This document shows, piece after piece, positions 25,527 to 36,637 of a DNA stretch of 64,000 nucleotides. The stretch lies in assembly GCF_001995215.1 (NCBI RefSeq), contig NZ_MUXN01000006.1, positions 62,001-126,000 of the forward strand, in the 5' to 3' direction. The position numbers and the translations under genes are program-made. Under the pieces are notes generated by a model. That model was not told where the DNA came from and did no database searches. It saw nothing but the letters and a program-made list of their open reading frames with translations. Position 1 is the stretch's first letter; each line of letters opens with the position of its first letter. This DNA comes from Amycolatopsis azurea DSM 43854. Its GTDB lineage: Bacteria; Actinomycetota; Actinomycetes; Mycobacteriales; Pseudonocardiaceae.

Positions 25527-26294
25527 CTAGATCTTGAGGGCGTGCGTGGCGGTCGCGCCGCCGTCGGCGACGAATTCCGAGCCCGTGCTGTAGGAACTGT
25601 CGTCACTGGCCAGGAACAGGACGAGTTTCGCGATGTCCTCCGGCTGCCCGACGCGGCCGAGGGCGACCTTCTTGCCCACCCACGACATGTCGATCTTCTG
25701 CCCACCGGCCGCAGCGGCGACCATCGGTGTGTCGATCGCGCCGGGATGGACCGAATTGACCCGGATGTTCTTCGCGCCGAGTTCGAGCGCGGCGACCTTG
25801 GTCATCCCGCGGATCGCGAACTTGCTCGCGGTGTAGGCGACGAGGTACGGCATCCCGGCGAGGCCTTCCACAGAGGACACGTTGACGATGGAGCCGCCAC
25901 CGGCCCCGGTCATCGGTTCAACGACCGAACGCATGCCGAGAAACGCCCCGATCTGATTGACCCGCATGACGCGTTCGTAGTCGGCGAGCGTGGTCTTCCC
26001 GAGTTCCGAGAAGTGCAGGATCCCCGCGTTGTTGACCAGCACCGTCGGCGGGCCGAACTCGGCCTGGGTCCGCTGGATCGCGGCGTCCCATCCGTCCTCG
26101 TCGCCGACGTCGAGATGCTGGTAGACGGCGGACTCGCCGAGGTCGGCGGCGAGTTTCTTGCCGTCTAGGTCATTGATGTCGGCGATCACCACGCGGGCGC
26201 CCTCGGCGACGAACAGCCGCGCGGCCGCCTCGCCCTGCCCGCGGGCGCCACCGGTGATCAGGGCTACCTTGCCGTCGAGCCTGCCCATCGTCAT
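25527..26294 (-). CDS. SDR oxidoreductase, FabG3/20-beta-hydroxysteroid dehydrogenase-like
   Basis: A 255-residue classical SDR. The cofactor motif is TGGARGQGEAAARL, NNAG is in VLVNNAGILHFSEL, the catalytic Ser is in IVNVSSVEGLAG and YxxxK is in YTASKFAIRG. The late PDG-type block is DDSSYSTGSEFVADGGATA. Overall similarity to M. tuberculosis FabG3 (Rv2002, a 20-beta-hydroxysteroid dehydrogenase) fits the sterol neighbourhood, but fatty or other hydroxyacyl substrates remain possible. It begins 4 bp after the hsd4A stop. In the M. tuberculosis locus no gene lies at this position between Rv3502c and Rv3501c. Confidence 0.83.
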   Translation of the reverse strand: MTMGRLDGKVALITGGARGQGEAAARLFVAEGARVVIADINDLDGKKLAADLGESAVYQHLDVGDEDGWDAAIQRTQAEFGPPTVLVNNAGILHFSELGKTTLADYERVMRVNQIGAFLGMRSVVEPMTGAGGGSIVNVSSVEGLAGMPYLVAYTASKFAIRGMTKVAALELGAKNIRVNSVHPGAIDTPMVAAAAGGQKIDMSWVGKKVALGRVGQPEDIAKLVLFLASDDSSYSTGSEFVADGGATATHALKI

Positions 26295-26298
26295 CTCC

Positions 26299-27207
26299 TC
26301 ACGGCAGCGACATGATTTCGGATGCGGAGAACATGCGTTCCGGGTCGCGGTCGGCGAAGTAACCGCCCACGCTTCCCGCGAGTTCTTCGGCGGTCCACGT
26401 GCCGTTGACGGTGTCGAACCGCTGCTCGACCGACGGCGGCCGCATGAGCGCGACCATCCCGCCGTAGACGAGGAAGACCTGACCGTTGACGCGGTCGGAC
26501 TCGGGCGAGCAGAGGAAGGACACGAACGGCGCGACGTGGTCGACCGAAAGCGGGTCGATCCCTTCCGGCGCGTCGGCCCCGAAGACCCCTTCGGTCATCG
26601 CGGTGCGGGCGCGCGGGCAGATCGCGTTGGCGCGGACGCCGTAGCGGGAGAGGCCGCGCGCGGTGGAGACGGTGAGCGCGGCGATACCCGCCTTGGCCGC
26701 GCCGTAGTTCGGCTGGCCGGGGGCGCCGAGCAGGAACGACTCCGACGCGGTGTTGACCACCCGGCCGTACACCGGCGCGCCGTCCACTTTGGACTTGTCA
26801 CGCCAGTACGCCCCGGCGTTGCGGGAAAGCAGGAAGTGCCCGCGAAGGTGGACGCGGAGCACCGTGTCCCATTCCTCGTCGGACATCGAGAACAGCATCC
26901 GGTCGCGCAGCACGCCCGCGTTGTTGACCAGGACGTGGAGCCCGCCGAAGTGGTCGACGGCGGCGGTGAGGAGCGCGTCCGCGGTCGCGGACTCCGACAC
27001 GTCACCGGTGACCGCGACGGCCTTGCCGCCTTCGGCCTCGATCTCGTCGGCCACCAGCTGAGCGGCGTCCGACACGTCGTTGACCACCACCGACGCTCCC
27101 GCCGCGGCCAGCGCCAGCGCCTCGGCCCGGCCGAGTCCCGCGCCGGCCCCGGTCACGATGGCCGTCTTGCCGTCCAAACTCACTCCGGGCCTCCAGCCTT
27201 TCCACAT
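26299..27207 (-). CDS. hsd4A: SDR, Hsd4A-like (Rv3502c orthologue)
   Basis: A 302-residue SDR of the 17-beta-HSD4/beta-hydroxyacyl-CoA dehydrogenase group. The cofactor motif is TGAGAGLGRAEALA, with NNAG in VNNAGVLRDRML and YxxxK in YGAAKAGIAAL. The catalytic Ser is in NTASESFLLG. In mycobacteria Hsd4A acts in sterol side-chain beta-oxidation and on 17-keto/hydroxysteroids. I use ATG 27207 (GAAGAGG upstream); longer and shorter starts are possible. The gene order fdxD-hsd4A-(SDR)-yrbE4A matches the Rv3503c-Rv3502c-Rv3501c arrangement, with one added gene. Confidence 0.82.
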   Translation of the reverse strand: MWKGWRPGVSLDGKTAIVTGAGAGLGRAEALALAAAGASVVVNDVSDAAQLVADEIEAEGGKAVAVTGDVSESATADALLTAAVDHFGGLHVLVNNAGVLRDRMLFSMSDEEWDTVLRVHLRGHFLLSRNAGAYWRDKSKVDGAPVYGRVVNTASESFLLGAPGQPNYGAAKAGIAALTVSTARGLSRYGVRANAICPRARTAMTEGVFGADAPEGIDPLSVDHVAPFVSFLCSPESDRVNGQVFLVYGGMVALMRPPSVEQRFDTVNGTWTAEELAGSVGGYFADRDPERMFSASEIMSLP

Positions 27208-27227
27208 GCCAGCCTCTTCGCACACAC

Positions 27228-27241
27228 TAGAATCTGTTCTC
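27228..27241. promoter_or_regulatory. Weak KstR-like operator upstream of hsd4A
   Basis: tagaatctgttctc matches the KstR consensus TNNAACNNGTTNNA at 6 of 8 fixed positions. It lies 20 bp before the hsd4A start, between the fdxD stop and hsd4A. Single-site calls with two mismatches are weak, but the location beside two better sites helps. Confidence 0.45.
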
Positions 27242-27269
27242 GCCGCATGCAAGGTGCAAATAAACGGTG

Positions 27270-27461
27270 CTAACTACGTATGAGCAGGGCGTTTTTCGGA
27301 CAGCTCGCCACAGCCTGAGTAACACGTTCTACTTGATTCTGCGGAACTTCGGCCGAAGCGAGGACCAGCTCCTCGTCGTCGTCGAGATCGAAGACCTCGG
27401 GCGCGAAGCCGACACAGATCGCGTTCGCTTCACAGAGCGAGCGATCGACGTCGATCTCCAT
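27270..27461 (-). CDS. fdxD: 3Fe-4S ferredoxin FdxD
   Basis: A 63-residue ferredoxin. Three cysteines C10, C16 and C54 (LCEANAICVG and SCPKNA) give the C-x5-C..CP pattern of 3Fe-4S ferredoxins that serve P450s or steroid oxygenases. Starts ATG 27461 with GAGGAGG 6 bases upstream; an in-frame extension to 27491 runs into the operator and is less likely. Position and size match M. tuberculosis fdxD (Rv3503c). Its coding DNA holds a second KstR-like site at 27318. Confidence 0.82.
   Translation of the reverse strand: MEIDVDRSLCEANAICVGFAPEVFDLDDDEELVLASAEVPQNQVERVTQAVASCPKNALLIRS
27318..27331. promoter_or_regulatory. KstR-like operator inside fdxD
   Basis: agtaacacgttcta matches TNNAACNNGTTNNA at seven of eight fixed positions; only the first base differs. 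It lies in the 3' half of fdxD, upstream of hsd4A, so it could control internal transcription of hsd4A and the mce4 genes. Confidence 0.5.
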
Positions 27462-27492
27462 ATTCCCTCCTCGCCGCCACACCTGGTACAAC

Positions 27493-27506
27493 TAGAACAG
27501 GTTCTA
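27493..27506. promoter_or_regulatory. KstR operator in the fdxD/fadE26 divergent promoter
   Basis: tagaacaggttcta is a perfect palindrome outside the central two bases and matches KstR consensus TNNAACNNGTTNNA at every fixed position. It lies between the divergent fdxD (start 27461) and fadE26 (start 27565). KstR is a TetR-family repressor released by sterol-CoA metabolites; kstR is not in this window. One site could control both operons. Confidence 0.8.
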
Positions 27507-27564
27507 CCCTACCGCCGCGAGCGGCCATGGCACCAGTAACGAGCACCGACGGCAGAGGTGACGG

Positions 27565-28746
27565 ATGCGGATCGACTACACGCCGGAGCAGCGGGCCCTG
27601 GCCGGGGAACTCCGGGAGTACTTCGCCGGGCTGATGACCCCCGAACGCCGTGAAGCCCTGGCCGGTGACGGCGGCGAGTACGGCGACGGCCTGGTATACA
27701 AGGAAATCGTCCGGGACCTGGGCAGTTCGGGCTGGCTCGCGATCGGCTGGCCCCGCGAGTACGGCGGCCAGGACAGGCCGATGCTCGATCAGCTCATCTT
27801 CACCGACGAGGCGGCCGCGGCGGGGGTGCCCGTCCCGTTCCTCACGGTGAACACCGTCGGGCCGACGATCATGCGCTACGGCACCGAAGAACAGAAGGCG
27901 TTCTACCTGCCGAAGATCGCCGCCGGCGAACTGCATTTCGCGATCGGCTACTCCGAGCCGGGCGCGGGAACCGACCTGGCGTCCCTGCGCACCCGCGCGG
28001 TCCGCGACGGCGACGACTACGTCATCAACGGCCAGAAGATGTGGACCAGCCTGATCGAGTACGCCGACTACATCTGGCTGGCCGCCCGCACCGACCCCGA
28101 GGCCCGCAGGCACAAGGGGCTGAGCACGCTGATCGTGCCGACGTCGGCACCGGGCTTCTCCTGGACGAAGGTGCACACGGTCGCCGGGCCGGGCACGAGC
28201 GCGACCTACTACGACGACGTGCGTGTACCGGTGACCTCGCGGGTCGCCGGGGAGAACGAGGGCTGGCCGCTCATCACGAACCAGCTCAACCACGAACGGG
28301 TGGCGCTGACCTCGGCCGCGCCGATCCAGACGTCGTTGCGTGACGTGCGGACCTGGGCGCAGACGACCAAGCTGCCCGACGGCACCCGCGTCGTCGACCA
28401 GCCGTGGGTCCGGCTGCACCTGGCCAGGATCCACACCCACGCCGAATACCTGAAACTGCGGAACTGGCGGATCGCCTGGGCGGCCGCGAGCAGCGACCTC
28501 GGGCCGGCGGAGGCGTCGGCGACCAAGGTGTTCGGCACGGAGTTCGCGACCGAGGCGTACCGGCTGATGATGGAGATCCTCGGCGCGGGCGCGGTGGTCC
28601 GCGAAGGCTCCCCCGGCGCCCAGTTGCGCGGCCGGATCGAACGGCTGCACCGCTCGTCCCTGATCCTGACCTTCGGCGGCGGCGCCAACGAGGTCCAGCG
28701 GGACATGATCGCCGCGACCGCCCTCGGCCTGCCCGTCACGCGCTAG
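27565..28746 (+). CDS. fadE26: Acyl-CoA dehydrogenase FadE26 (ChsE4) type
   Basis: A 393-residue acyl-CoA dehydrogenase closely similar to M. tuberculosis FadE26 (Rv3504). Shared blocks include QLIFTDEAAAAGVPVPFLT, FAIGYSEPGAGTDLASLRT, NGQKMWTSLIEYADYIWLAA and LTFGGGANEVQRDMIA. The helix-G Glu typical of catalysis in related enzymes is within NHERVAL. In M. tuberculosis FadE26 and FadE27 form a heterotetramer that dehydrogenates the sterol side-chain CoA ester. ATG 27565 has GAGG upstream. Nine bases separate it from fadE27. Confidence 0.9.
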   Translation: MRIDYTPEQRALAGELREYFAGLMTPERREALAGDGGEYGDGLVYKEIVRDLGSSGWLAIGWPREYGGQDRPMLDQLIFTDEAAAAGVPVPFLTVNTVGPTIMRYGTEEQKAFYLPKIAAGELHFAIGYSEPGAGTDLASLRTRAVRDGDDYVINGQKMWTSLIEYADYIWLAARTDPEARRHKGLSTLIVPTSAPGFSWTKVHTVAGPGTSATYYDDVRVPVTSRVAGENEGWPLITNQLNHERVALTSAAPIQTSLRDVRTWAQTTKLPDGTRVVDQPWVRLHLARIHTHAEYLKLRNWRIAWAAASSDLGPAEASATKVFGTEFATEAYRLMMEILGAGAVVREGSPGAQLRGRIERLHRSSLILTFGGGANEVQRDMIAATALGLPVTR

Positions 28747-28755
28747 GAGACTCTG

Positions 28756-29829
28756 ATGGACTTCACGCTCACGGAAGCGCAGCAGGATCTCGCGTCGCTC
28801 ACGCGCCGGATCCTGACGGACAAGGTCACGCCCGACGTGCTGGGGCCGCACGGTTCCGGCGGCTTCGACGCTCCACTGTGGACAGCGCTCGCGCAGGCGG
28901 GAGTCGTCGACGCCGCGCTGCCGCAGTCGGTCGGCGGCGGCGGGTTCGGGCTGCTGGAGCAGTGTTCGGTCCTGGCCGAGATCGGCCGCGCGGTCGCGCC
29001 CGTGCCGTATCTGACGTCGGTCGTCATGGGCGCGGCAGCGATAGCGCAGTTCGGGGACGGGCAGTTGGCCGAACGCTGGGTCGTCCCGGTGCTGCGCGGT
29101 GACCACGTCCTCGCCGTCGCGGTGGCGGACTACGGCGTGCCGTGCGGGTTCACCGCCGAGGCCGACGGCGACGGCTGGCGGCTGACCGGCGCGCAGACCG
29201 CGGTGGCGTCGGGCGCGTTCGCGCACGGCTTCCTGATCGAGGCCGCCATCGGCGGCGACCGCCAGGTGTTCCTGCTCGACCGGGACGCGGTGACCGTCTC
29301 GTCACAGCGGACCGTCGATCACGCCGACGCGGCGCTCGTCGAACTGACCGGCGCGAAGGCCACCGTCTCCCTGGGCGACATCGGTGAGTGGCTGCGGCTG
29401 CGGGGCACGATCGGCGTCTGCGCGCAGCAGCTCGGCGTCGTCGAACGGGCACTGGAACTGACCGCGGCGTACGCGGGGGAACGCAAGCAGTTCGGTCACC
29501 TCATCGGGAGTTTCCAGGCGGTGCGGCAGCGGCTCGCCGACGCCTACCTCGACGTCGAAGCCGTCCGGCTGACGTTGTGGCAGGCCGCCTGGCGGCTGAG
29601 CGAAGGACTGCAGGCGACCGAAGAGGTCGCGACGGCGAAGTTCTGGGCGGCCGAAGCCGGTCATCGCGTCGCGCACACCGCCGTGCACATCCACGGCGGG
29701 GTCGGCATCGACGTCGACCACACGCTGCACCGCTACTTCGTCGCGGCGAAGCGGCTCGAGTTCACCCTGGGCGGCGCGACCGCGCAGCTGCGCGGCCTCG
29801 GCGATCTCCTGGCCGCGGACCCGGCATGA
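28756..29829 (+). CDS. fadE27: Acyl-CoA dehydrogenase FadE27 (ChsE5) type
   Basis: A 357-residue partner acyl-CoA dehydrogenase. The C-terminal region reads ERKQFGHLIGSFQAVRQRLA and HIHGGVGIDVDHTLHRYF, typical for FadE27-like subunits. It is shorter than FadE26 and divergent in the N-terminal half, as expected for the second subunit of the ChsE4-ChsE5 heteromer. It overlaps fadD17 with ATGA (29826), so production of the three proteins is coupled. Confidence 0.88.
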   Translation: MDFTLTEAQQDLASLTRRILTDKVTPDVLGPHGSGGFDAPLWTALAQAGVVDAALPQSVGGGGFGLLEQCSVLAEIGRAVAPVPYLTSVVMGAAAIAQFGDGQLAERWVVPVLRGDHVLAVAVADYGVPCGFTAEADGDGWRLTGAQTAVASGAFAHGFLIEAAIGGDRQVFLLDRDAVTVSSQRTVDHADAALVELTGAKATVSLGDIGEWLRLRGTIGVCAQQLGVVERALELTAAYAGERKQFGHLIGSFQAVRQRLADAYLDVEAVRLTLWQAAWRLSEGLQATEEVATAKFWAAEAGHRVAHTAVHIHGGVGIDVDHTLHRYFVAAKRLEFTLGGATAQLRGLGDLLAADPA

Positions 29830-31337
29830 CCGCCACGGTCACGGAACTCCTGCTCGCCAGGGCGGAAGACCAGTCGACCGGGCTGCTGTTCGAAGACCGG
29901 CGCTGGTCCTGGGCCGACCACGTCCGGGCCTGCGCCGGGTACGCGGCCGCGCTGACCGGGATCCTGCGTCCCGGCGGGCATTTCGGGCTGCTGGCCGACA
30001 ACGTCCCCGAATTCTCGTTCCTGCTCGGCGGCGCCGCGCTCTCGGGGCACGTCCTGGTCGGCCTGAACCCGACGCGGCGGGGCGCGGCGCTGGCCCGCGA
30101 CATCGCGCTGGCCGACTGCGAGCTGGTGTTCGCTGAGGAGAAGTACCTTCCCCTGCTCTCCGAGGCCGGTGTCCCGGTGCGGCCGCTGAGTGCTCTGGAG
30201 CCTTCCCAGGAGACGGTCGTTCCCGTGGCCGCGACGCCGGAAGACCTGCTCATGCTGATCTTCACCTCCGGCACCAGCGGCGACCCGAAGGCCGTCCGGT
30301 GCACGCACGACAAGGTCGCCTACCCCGGCGAGATGCTGGCCGGCCGGTTCGGTCTGTCCACACAGGACACCGTGTACGTGTCGATGCCGATGTTCCACTC
30401 CAACGCCGTCATGGCGGGCTGGTCGGTCGGGCTCGCCTCGGGTGCGGGGATCGCGCTGCGGCGCCGGTTCTCCGCCTCCGGTTTCCTCCCGGACGTCCGG
30501 AAATTCGGGGCGACCTACGCCAACTACGTCGGCAAACCGTTGTCCTATGTGCTCACCACTCCCGAGCGGGACGACGACGCCGACAACTCGCTGAAACTGG
30601 TCTACGGCAACGAAGGCGCGGAGGCCGACCTCGCCGTGTTCGGCAGGCGGTTCGGCTGTCACGTGGTCGACGCGTTCGGCTCGACCGAGGGCGGCGTGAA
30701 CTTCGGCCGGGACGCCACCACGCCGGCCGGCTCGCTCGGCCGGCTGCTCGACGGCGTCGCCGTCCTCGATCCGGAGACCGGAAAGCCCTGTCCTCCGGCG
30801 GAATTCGACGCGGGCGGGAAACTGCTCAACGCCGCCGAGGCGGTCGGCGAACTGGTCAACACCGGCGGACCGGGCTTCTTCGCCGGGTACTACGGCGATC
30901 CGGCCGCCGAGGCCGAGCGGATGCGCGACGGGATGTACCACACCGGCGACCTGGCCTACCTCGACGCGGACGGCTACTGCTACTTCGCGGGGCGGCTCGG
31001 CGACTGGCTTCGCGTCGACGGCGAGAACCTCGGCACGGCCCCGATCGAACGCGCGCTCCTGCGGCATCCCGCCGTTCGCGAGGCCGCCGTGTACGCGGTG
31101 CCGGATCCGCGGGTGGGCGACCAGGTGATGGCCGCGCTGGTCTGCCGGTCGCCGATCGACGAGAGCGAGTTCGCCGCCTTCGTCGCCGCTCAAAGCGATC
31201 TCGGACCGAAGCAGCGGCCCCGGTTCGTGCGGGTGGTCGACGCCTTGCCCCGGACGGCGACGCACAAGGTGCTCAAACGGGAACTGGCCGCGGACGGTGC
31301 CGGGGAAGCCTGGGAGCTCCGATATCCCGGCGTTTAG
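29826..31337 (+). CDS. fadD17: Steroid-24-oyl-CoA synthetase FadD17 type
   Basis: A 503-residue AMP-forming acyl-CoA synthetase. Motifs: P-loop FTSGTSGDPKAVRCTHDK, A5 DAFGSTEGGVNF, A7 MYHTGDLAYLDADGYCYFAG, hinge GDWLRVDGENLGTAPIE, and a catalytic Lys in THKVLKREL. Length and position match M. tuberculosis FadD17, shown to activate C5 side-chain steroids (steroid-24-oyl-CoA synthetase). Translationally coupled to fadE27. Confidence 0.88.
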   Translation: MTATVTELLLARAEDQSTGLLFEDRRWSWADHVRACAGYAAALTGILRPGGHFGLLADNVPEFSFLLGGAALSGHVLVGLNPTRRGAALARDIALADCELVFAEEKYLPLLSEAGVPVRPLSALEPSQETVVPVAATPEDLLMLIFTSGTSGDPKAVRCTHDKVAYPGEMLAGRFGLSTQDTVYVSMPMFHSNAVMAGWSVGLASGAGIALRRRFSASGFLPDVRKFGATYANYVGKPLSYVLTTPERDDDADNSLKLVYGNEGAEADLAVFGRRFGCHVVDAFGSTEGGVNFGRDATTPAGSLGRLLDGVAVLDPETGKPCPPAEFDAGGKLLNAAEAVGELVNTGGPGFFAGYYGDPAAEAERMRDGMYHTGDLAYLDADGYCYFAGRLGDWLRVDGENLGTAPIERALLRHPAVREAAVYAVPDPRVGDQVMAALVCRSPIDESEFAAFVAAQSDLGPKQRPRFVRVVDALPRTATHKVLKRELAADGAGEAWELRYPGV

Positions 31338-31436
31338 TCCTCTGGATGCGATGTGCCCCTCCGGGATTGATACCAGGGTCGGCACCGGTGATCTTCCCGA
31401 TGCCTCGGCACCGGATCGCTCCCTAAGTTTGTTGCC

Positions 31437-32545
31437 ATGAAACGAATTCCGCACAGGATCGGGGTACTGGCCACGGCTTTGGCCTGCCCGCCGTTCTCCT
31501 CGCACCGACGGCGTCGGCAGCGCCCGTCCGCCTCGGCCTGCCCGCGCCGACCGGCCCGTACGCGGTCGGCAGCACCGATCTCCACCTGATCGACCACTCC
31601 CGCCAGGACCCGTGGGTTCCCGGCGCCGTAAGGGAATTGATGGTCACCGTGCGCTATCCGGCCTTGCCCAGCGGAAAGCCGAAAGCGCCGTACATGGCCC
31701 CCGGGGTCGCGAAGGTCGTGGCCGAGGGCGACGCCGTCAAGCTGGGTATGCCGGCGGATCAGCTCGATTACCGCTTCCCCACCCACTCCCGGCCCGGCGC
31801 GCCCGCGCTGGGCGGCGACCGGCCGGTCGTGCTGTATTCGCCCGGCGGCACCTTGCCCAGGTCCCACGGCACCACGCTGCAGGAACAGCTCGCGAGCGAG
31901 GGTTACGTCGTCGTGGCCGTCGATCACACCTACGAGGCGGAAGCGGTCGAGTTCCCCGGCGGCCGCGTCGCGAAGAAGGCCTTGCCGCCGTCGAGCATCG
32001 AGGTGTCGAAGCGCATGATCGACACCCGCGTCCGGGACACGCGGTTCGTCCTCGACTCGCTCGGCCTGTCCCACGTCGGCATGTTCGGGCACTCCGCCGG
32101 CGGGTTCACCGCGGGCGAGACGATGGTGGCCGACCGGCGCGTAGTGGCCGGGGCGAATCTCGACGGCAGCATGGCCCACTCGCAGTCACAGCGGATCTTC
32201 GGCCGCGTCGCCGACGAAGGCCTCGACCGGCCGTTCCTGCTGATGAGCGCGGGTGACCACAGCGCGGCGTCGGACGCGTCCTGGCAGGAGTTCCAGCGCA
32301 ACCAGCGCGGCTGGACCCGCGAGGTGCGCCTGCCGGACGGTGAGCACTTCAGCTTCACCGACTACCAGGCCCTGTTGCCGCAACTGGGCAACGCCCCGGC
32401 GGCGTTCATCGGCACCGTCGATCCTGCGCGGAGCGTCGCCGTGCAGCGCGCTCGGCTCTCGGCGTTCTTCGGCAAGAACCTGCGTCACCGAAGCAGCGAC
32501 GCGACCGCGCAACCCGACGATGCCCTGGCACGTCGTTCTCAGTAA
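31437..32545 (+). pseudogene. Secreted alpha/beta hydrolase (PAF-acetylhydrolase-like) with a frameshift in the signal peptide
   Basis: The ATG at 31437 opens MKRIPHRIGVLATALA, a signal-peptide start, but this frame stops about 50 codons on. The continuing frame from 31484 reads LPAVLLAPTASAAPVRLGL and then YAVGSTDLHLID, HSRQDP and MVTVRYPALPSG. Adding one base in the ggcctgccc stretch near 31481-31484 joins the two. The downstream frame has no ATG, GTG or TTG start before 31637 that would give a leader. The mature domain has the nucleophile elbow MFGHSAGGFTAGE and fits lipase/platelet-activating-factor acetylhydrolase-like enzymes. An internal start at ATG 31640 behind aaggga would make a truncated cytosolic form. 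It could be a true mutation or a sequencing error. Confidence 0.7.
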
Positions 32546-32572
32546 CGGATCGCCGTTACAGGGAGGATTGCG

Positions 32573-32998
32573 ATGGCCACCGAGGAGATCATCACCGCGC
32601 TGGAGCGCGCCTGGAACGCCGGTGACGGTGAGGCGTGGGCCGCGAACTTCGCCGAGGACGTGGATTTCGTCGACGTCGTCGGCCGGATCCAGCGCGGCCG
32701 GGCGACCATCGCGCGGGAGAGCCAGAAGATCTTCGACACCATCTACCGCGGCAGCACGCTGAAGATGAGCCGGCTGTCGAGCCGCCCGCTCGGCGGCGGG
32801 ATCGACCTCGTGCACACCGAGACGGTGATGTCCATCCCGGCGGGCCCTCTCGCCGGGGAGCAACGCGCGGTGCAGACGATGCTCGTCCACGACGGGCGGG
32901 TCGTCGCCTTCCACAACACGATCCGGGGCGACATCGCGACGTTCACCGGCCACGACGCGGACCTCGCCGCCCGCTCCCCCCAAGGGTGGGATTCCTGA
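32573..32998 (+). CDS. SnoaL/SgcJ-type NTF2-like protein
   Basis: A 141-residue NTF2-fold protein of the SgcJ/EcaC/SnoaL-like family. The first helix is ALERAWNAGDGEAWAANFAED and the later strands carry DLVHTETVMSIPAGP. It begins at ATG 32573 behind GGGAGG. These proteins form small cone-shaped pockets used by isomerases, cyclases or cofactor-binding proteins; the ligand is unknown. It is 27 bp after the frameshifted hydrolase, with no visible promoter between. Confidence 0.75.
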   Translation: MATEEIITALERAWNAGDGEAWAANFAEDVDFVDVVGRIQRGRATIARESQKIFDTIYRGSTLKMSRLSSRPLGGGIDLVHTETVMSIPAGPLAGEQRAVQTMLVHDGRVVAFHNTIRGDIATFTGHDADLAARSPQGWDS

Positions 32999-33026
32999 CC
33001 GGCGCCGTTCCCGGCAGACTGACGGC

Positions 33027-33930
33027 GTGACGCGCCTGAGAAAGCACTGGCTCTGGCCGCTCGTGATCAGCGTGCTCGCTCTCGGCGCCTTCGCCGGGCT
33101 CGGCTTGCTGACCCGGGCGGCCCTCGGCTCGCGCGGTAACCAGGCCCTGGCAGGCACCGGCGAGTTCGGGGTGTGGTCGGTGCTGATCGGGGCGTCGGCG
33201 GTGCTGTTCGCCTTCCTGTTCGCGCACTCGGTCCCCCTGTCGGGCTGGCGCCGGCTGGCCGGTGTCGCGGTGTGGAAACCGGCGCTGGCCTACGGGATCT
33301 TCGCGGCGATCCTGTTCGCGTTCCAGTGGAAGACCGGCTCGCCGATCGGGGATCTCAAGCCCACGACGGCGATCGGGATCTCGCGGACCCTGCTCGCCCT
33401 CGGCCTGATCGCGGCGGCACCCGCGGTGCTGGGGTTGTGGCTCAACCACACCCGCCTACGCCGGATCTCGCGAGTGCTCGACGGCGAGGAGCGCGAGCAG
33501 GCGGCCGATGTCCTCGGCGAACTCCTCGACTGCAAGCGCGCCAACGGGATCTGTCTCACGGTGCTGGCGCTCATCGTGTCGACGGCGGTCATCGACGCCG
33601 GGGCCCAGCGGCGGGCGTTCCTCGCGACCGGCACCCCGAAGGAGGCCTTCCCGCCGGAGAGCGTGCTGCTCTACGGCGCGCTGTTCACCGGGATCTCGCT
33701 CCTGCTCTACGTTCCGGTGTTCCTCGCGTGGAAGACCCGGTGCCTGCGGCTGGTCGACGAGCTCTACCCGGTGCCGCCCGACGCGCGGCCCACCGAGGAG
33801 TGGCTCGCCGGACGCGCCCGGCTGACGCAGCTTCTCGGGACGGACACGACGGTGGGCAAGACCGTCACGGCGGCGTTCGGGATCCTCGCGCCGCTGGCGG
33901 TGAGCGTGCTCGCCGTCGTGCTCCCCGGCC

Positions 33931-33938
<8 letters not shown>
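33027..33938 (+). CDS. Seven-helix membrane protein of unknown function
   Basis: A 303-residue protein starting at GTG 33027. Seven hydrophobic segments are visible: about 10-35, 50-70, 78-100, 110-135, 170-190, 205-230 and 270-300. A charged loop (LDGEEREQAADVLGELLDCK) lies between helices four and five. No catalytic or transport motif is recognised. It follows the SnoaL-like gene by 28 bp and overlaps the end of the convergent pat gene by 8 bp. Confidence 0.7.
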
Positions 33939-36636
<2,698 letters not shown>

Positions 36637-36637
36637 G

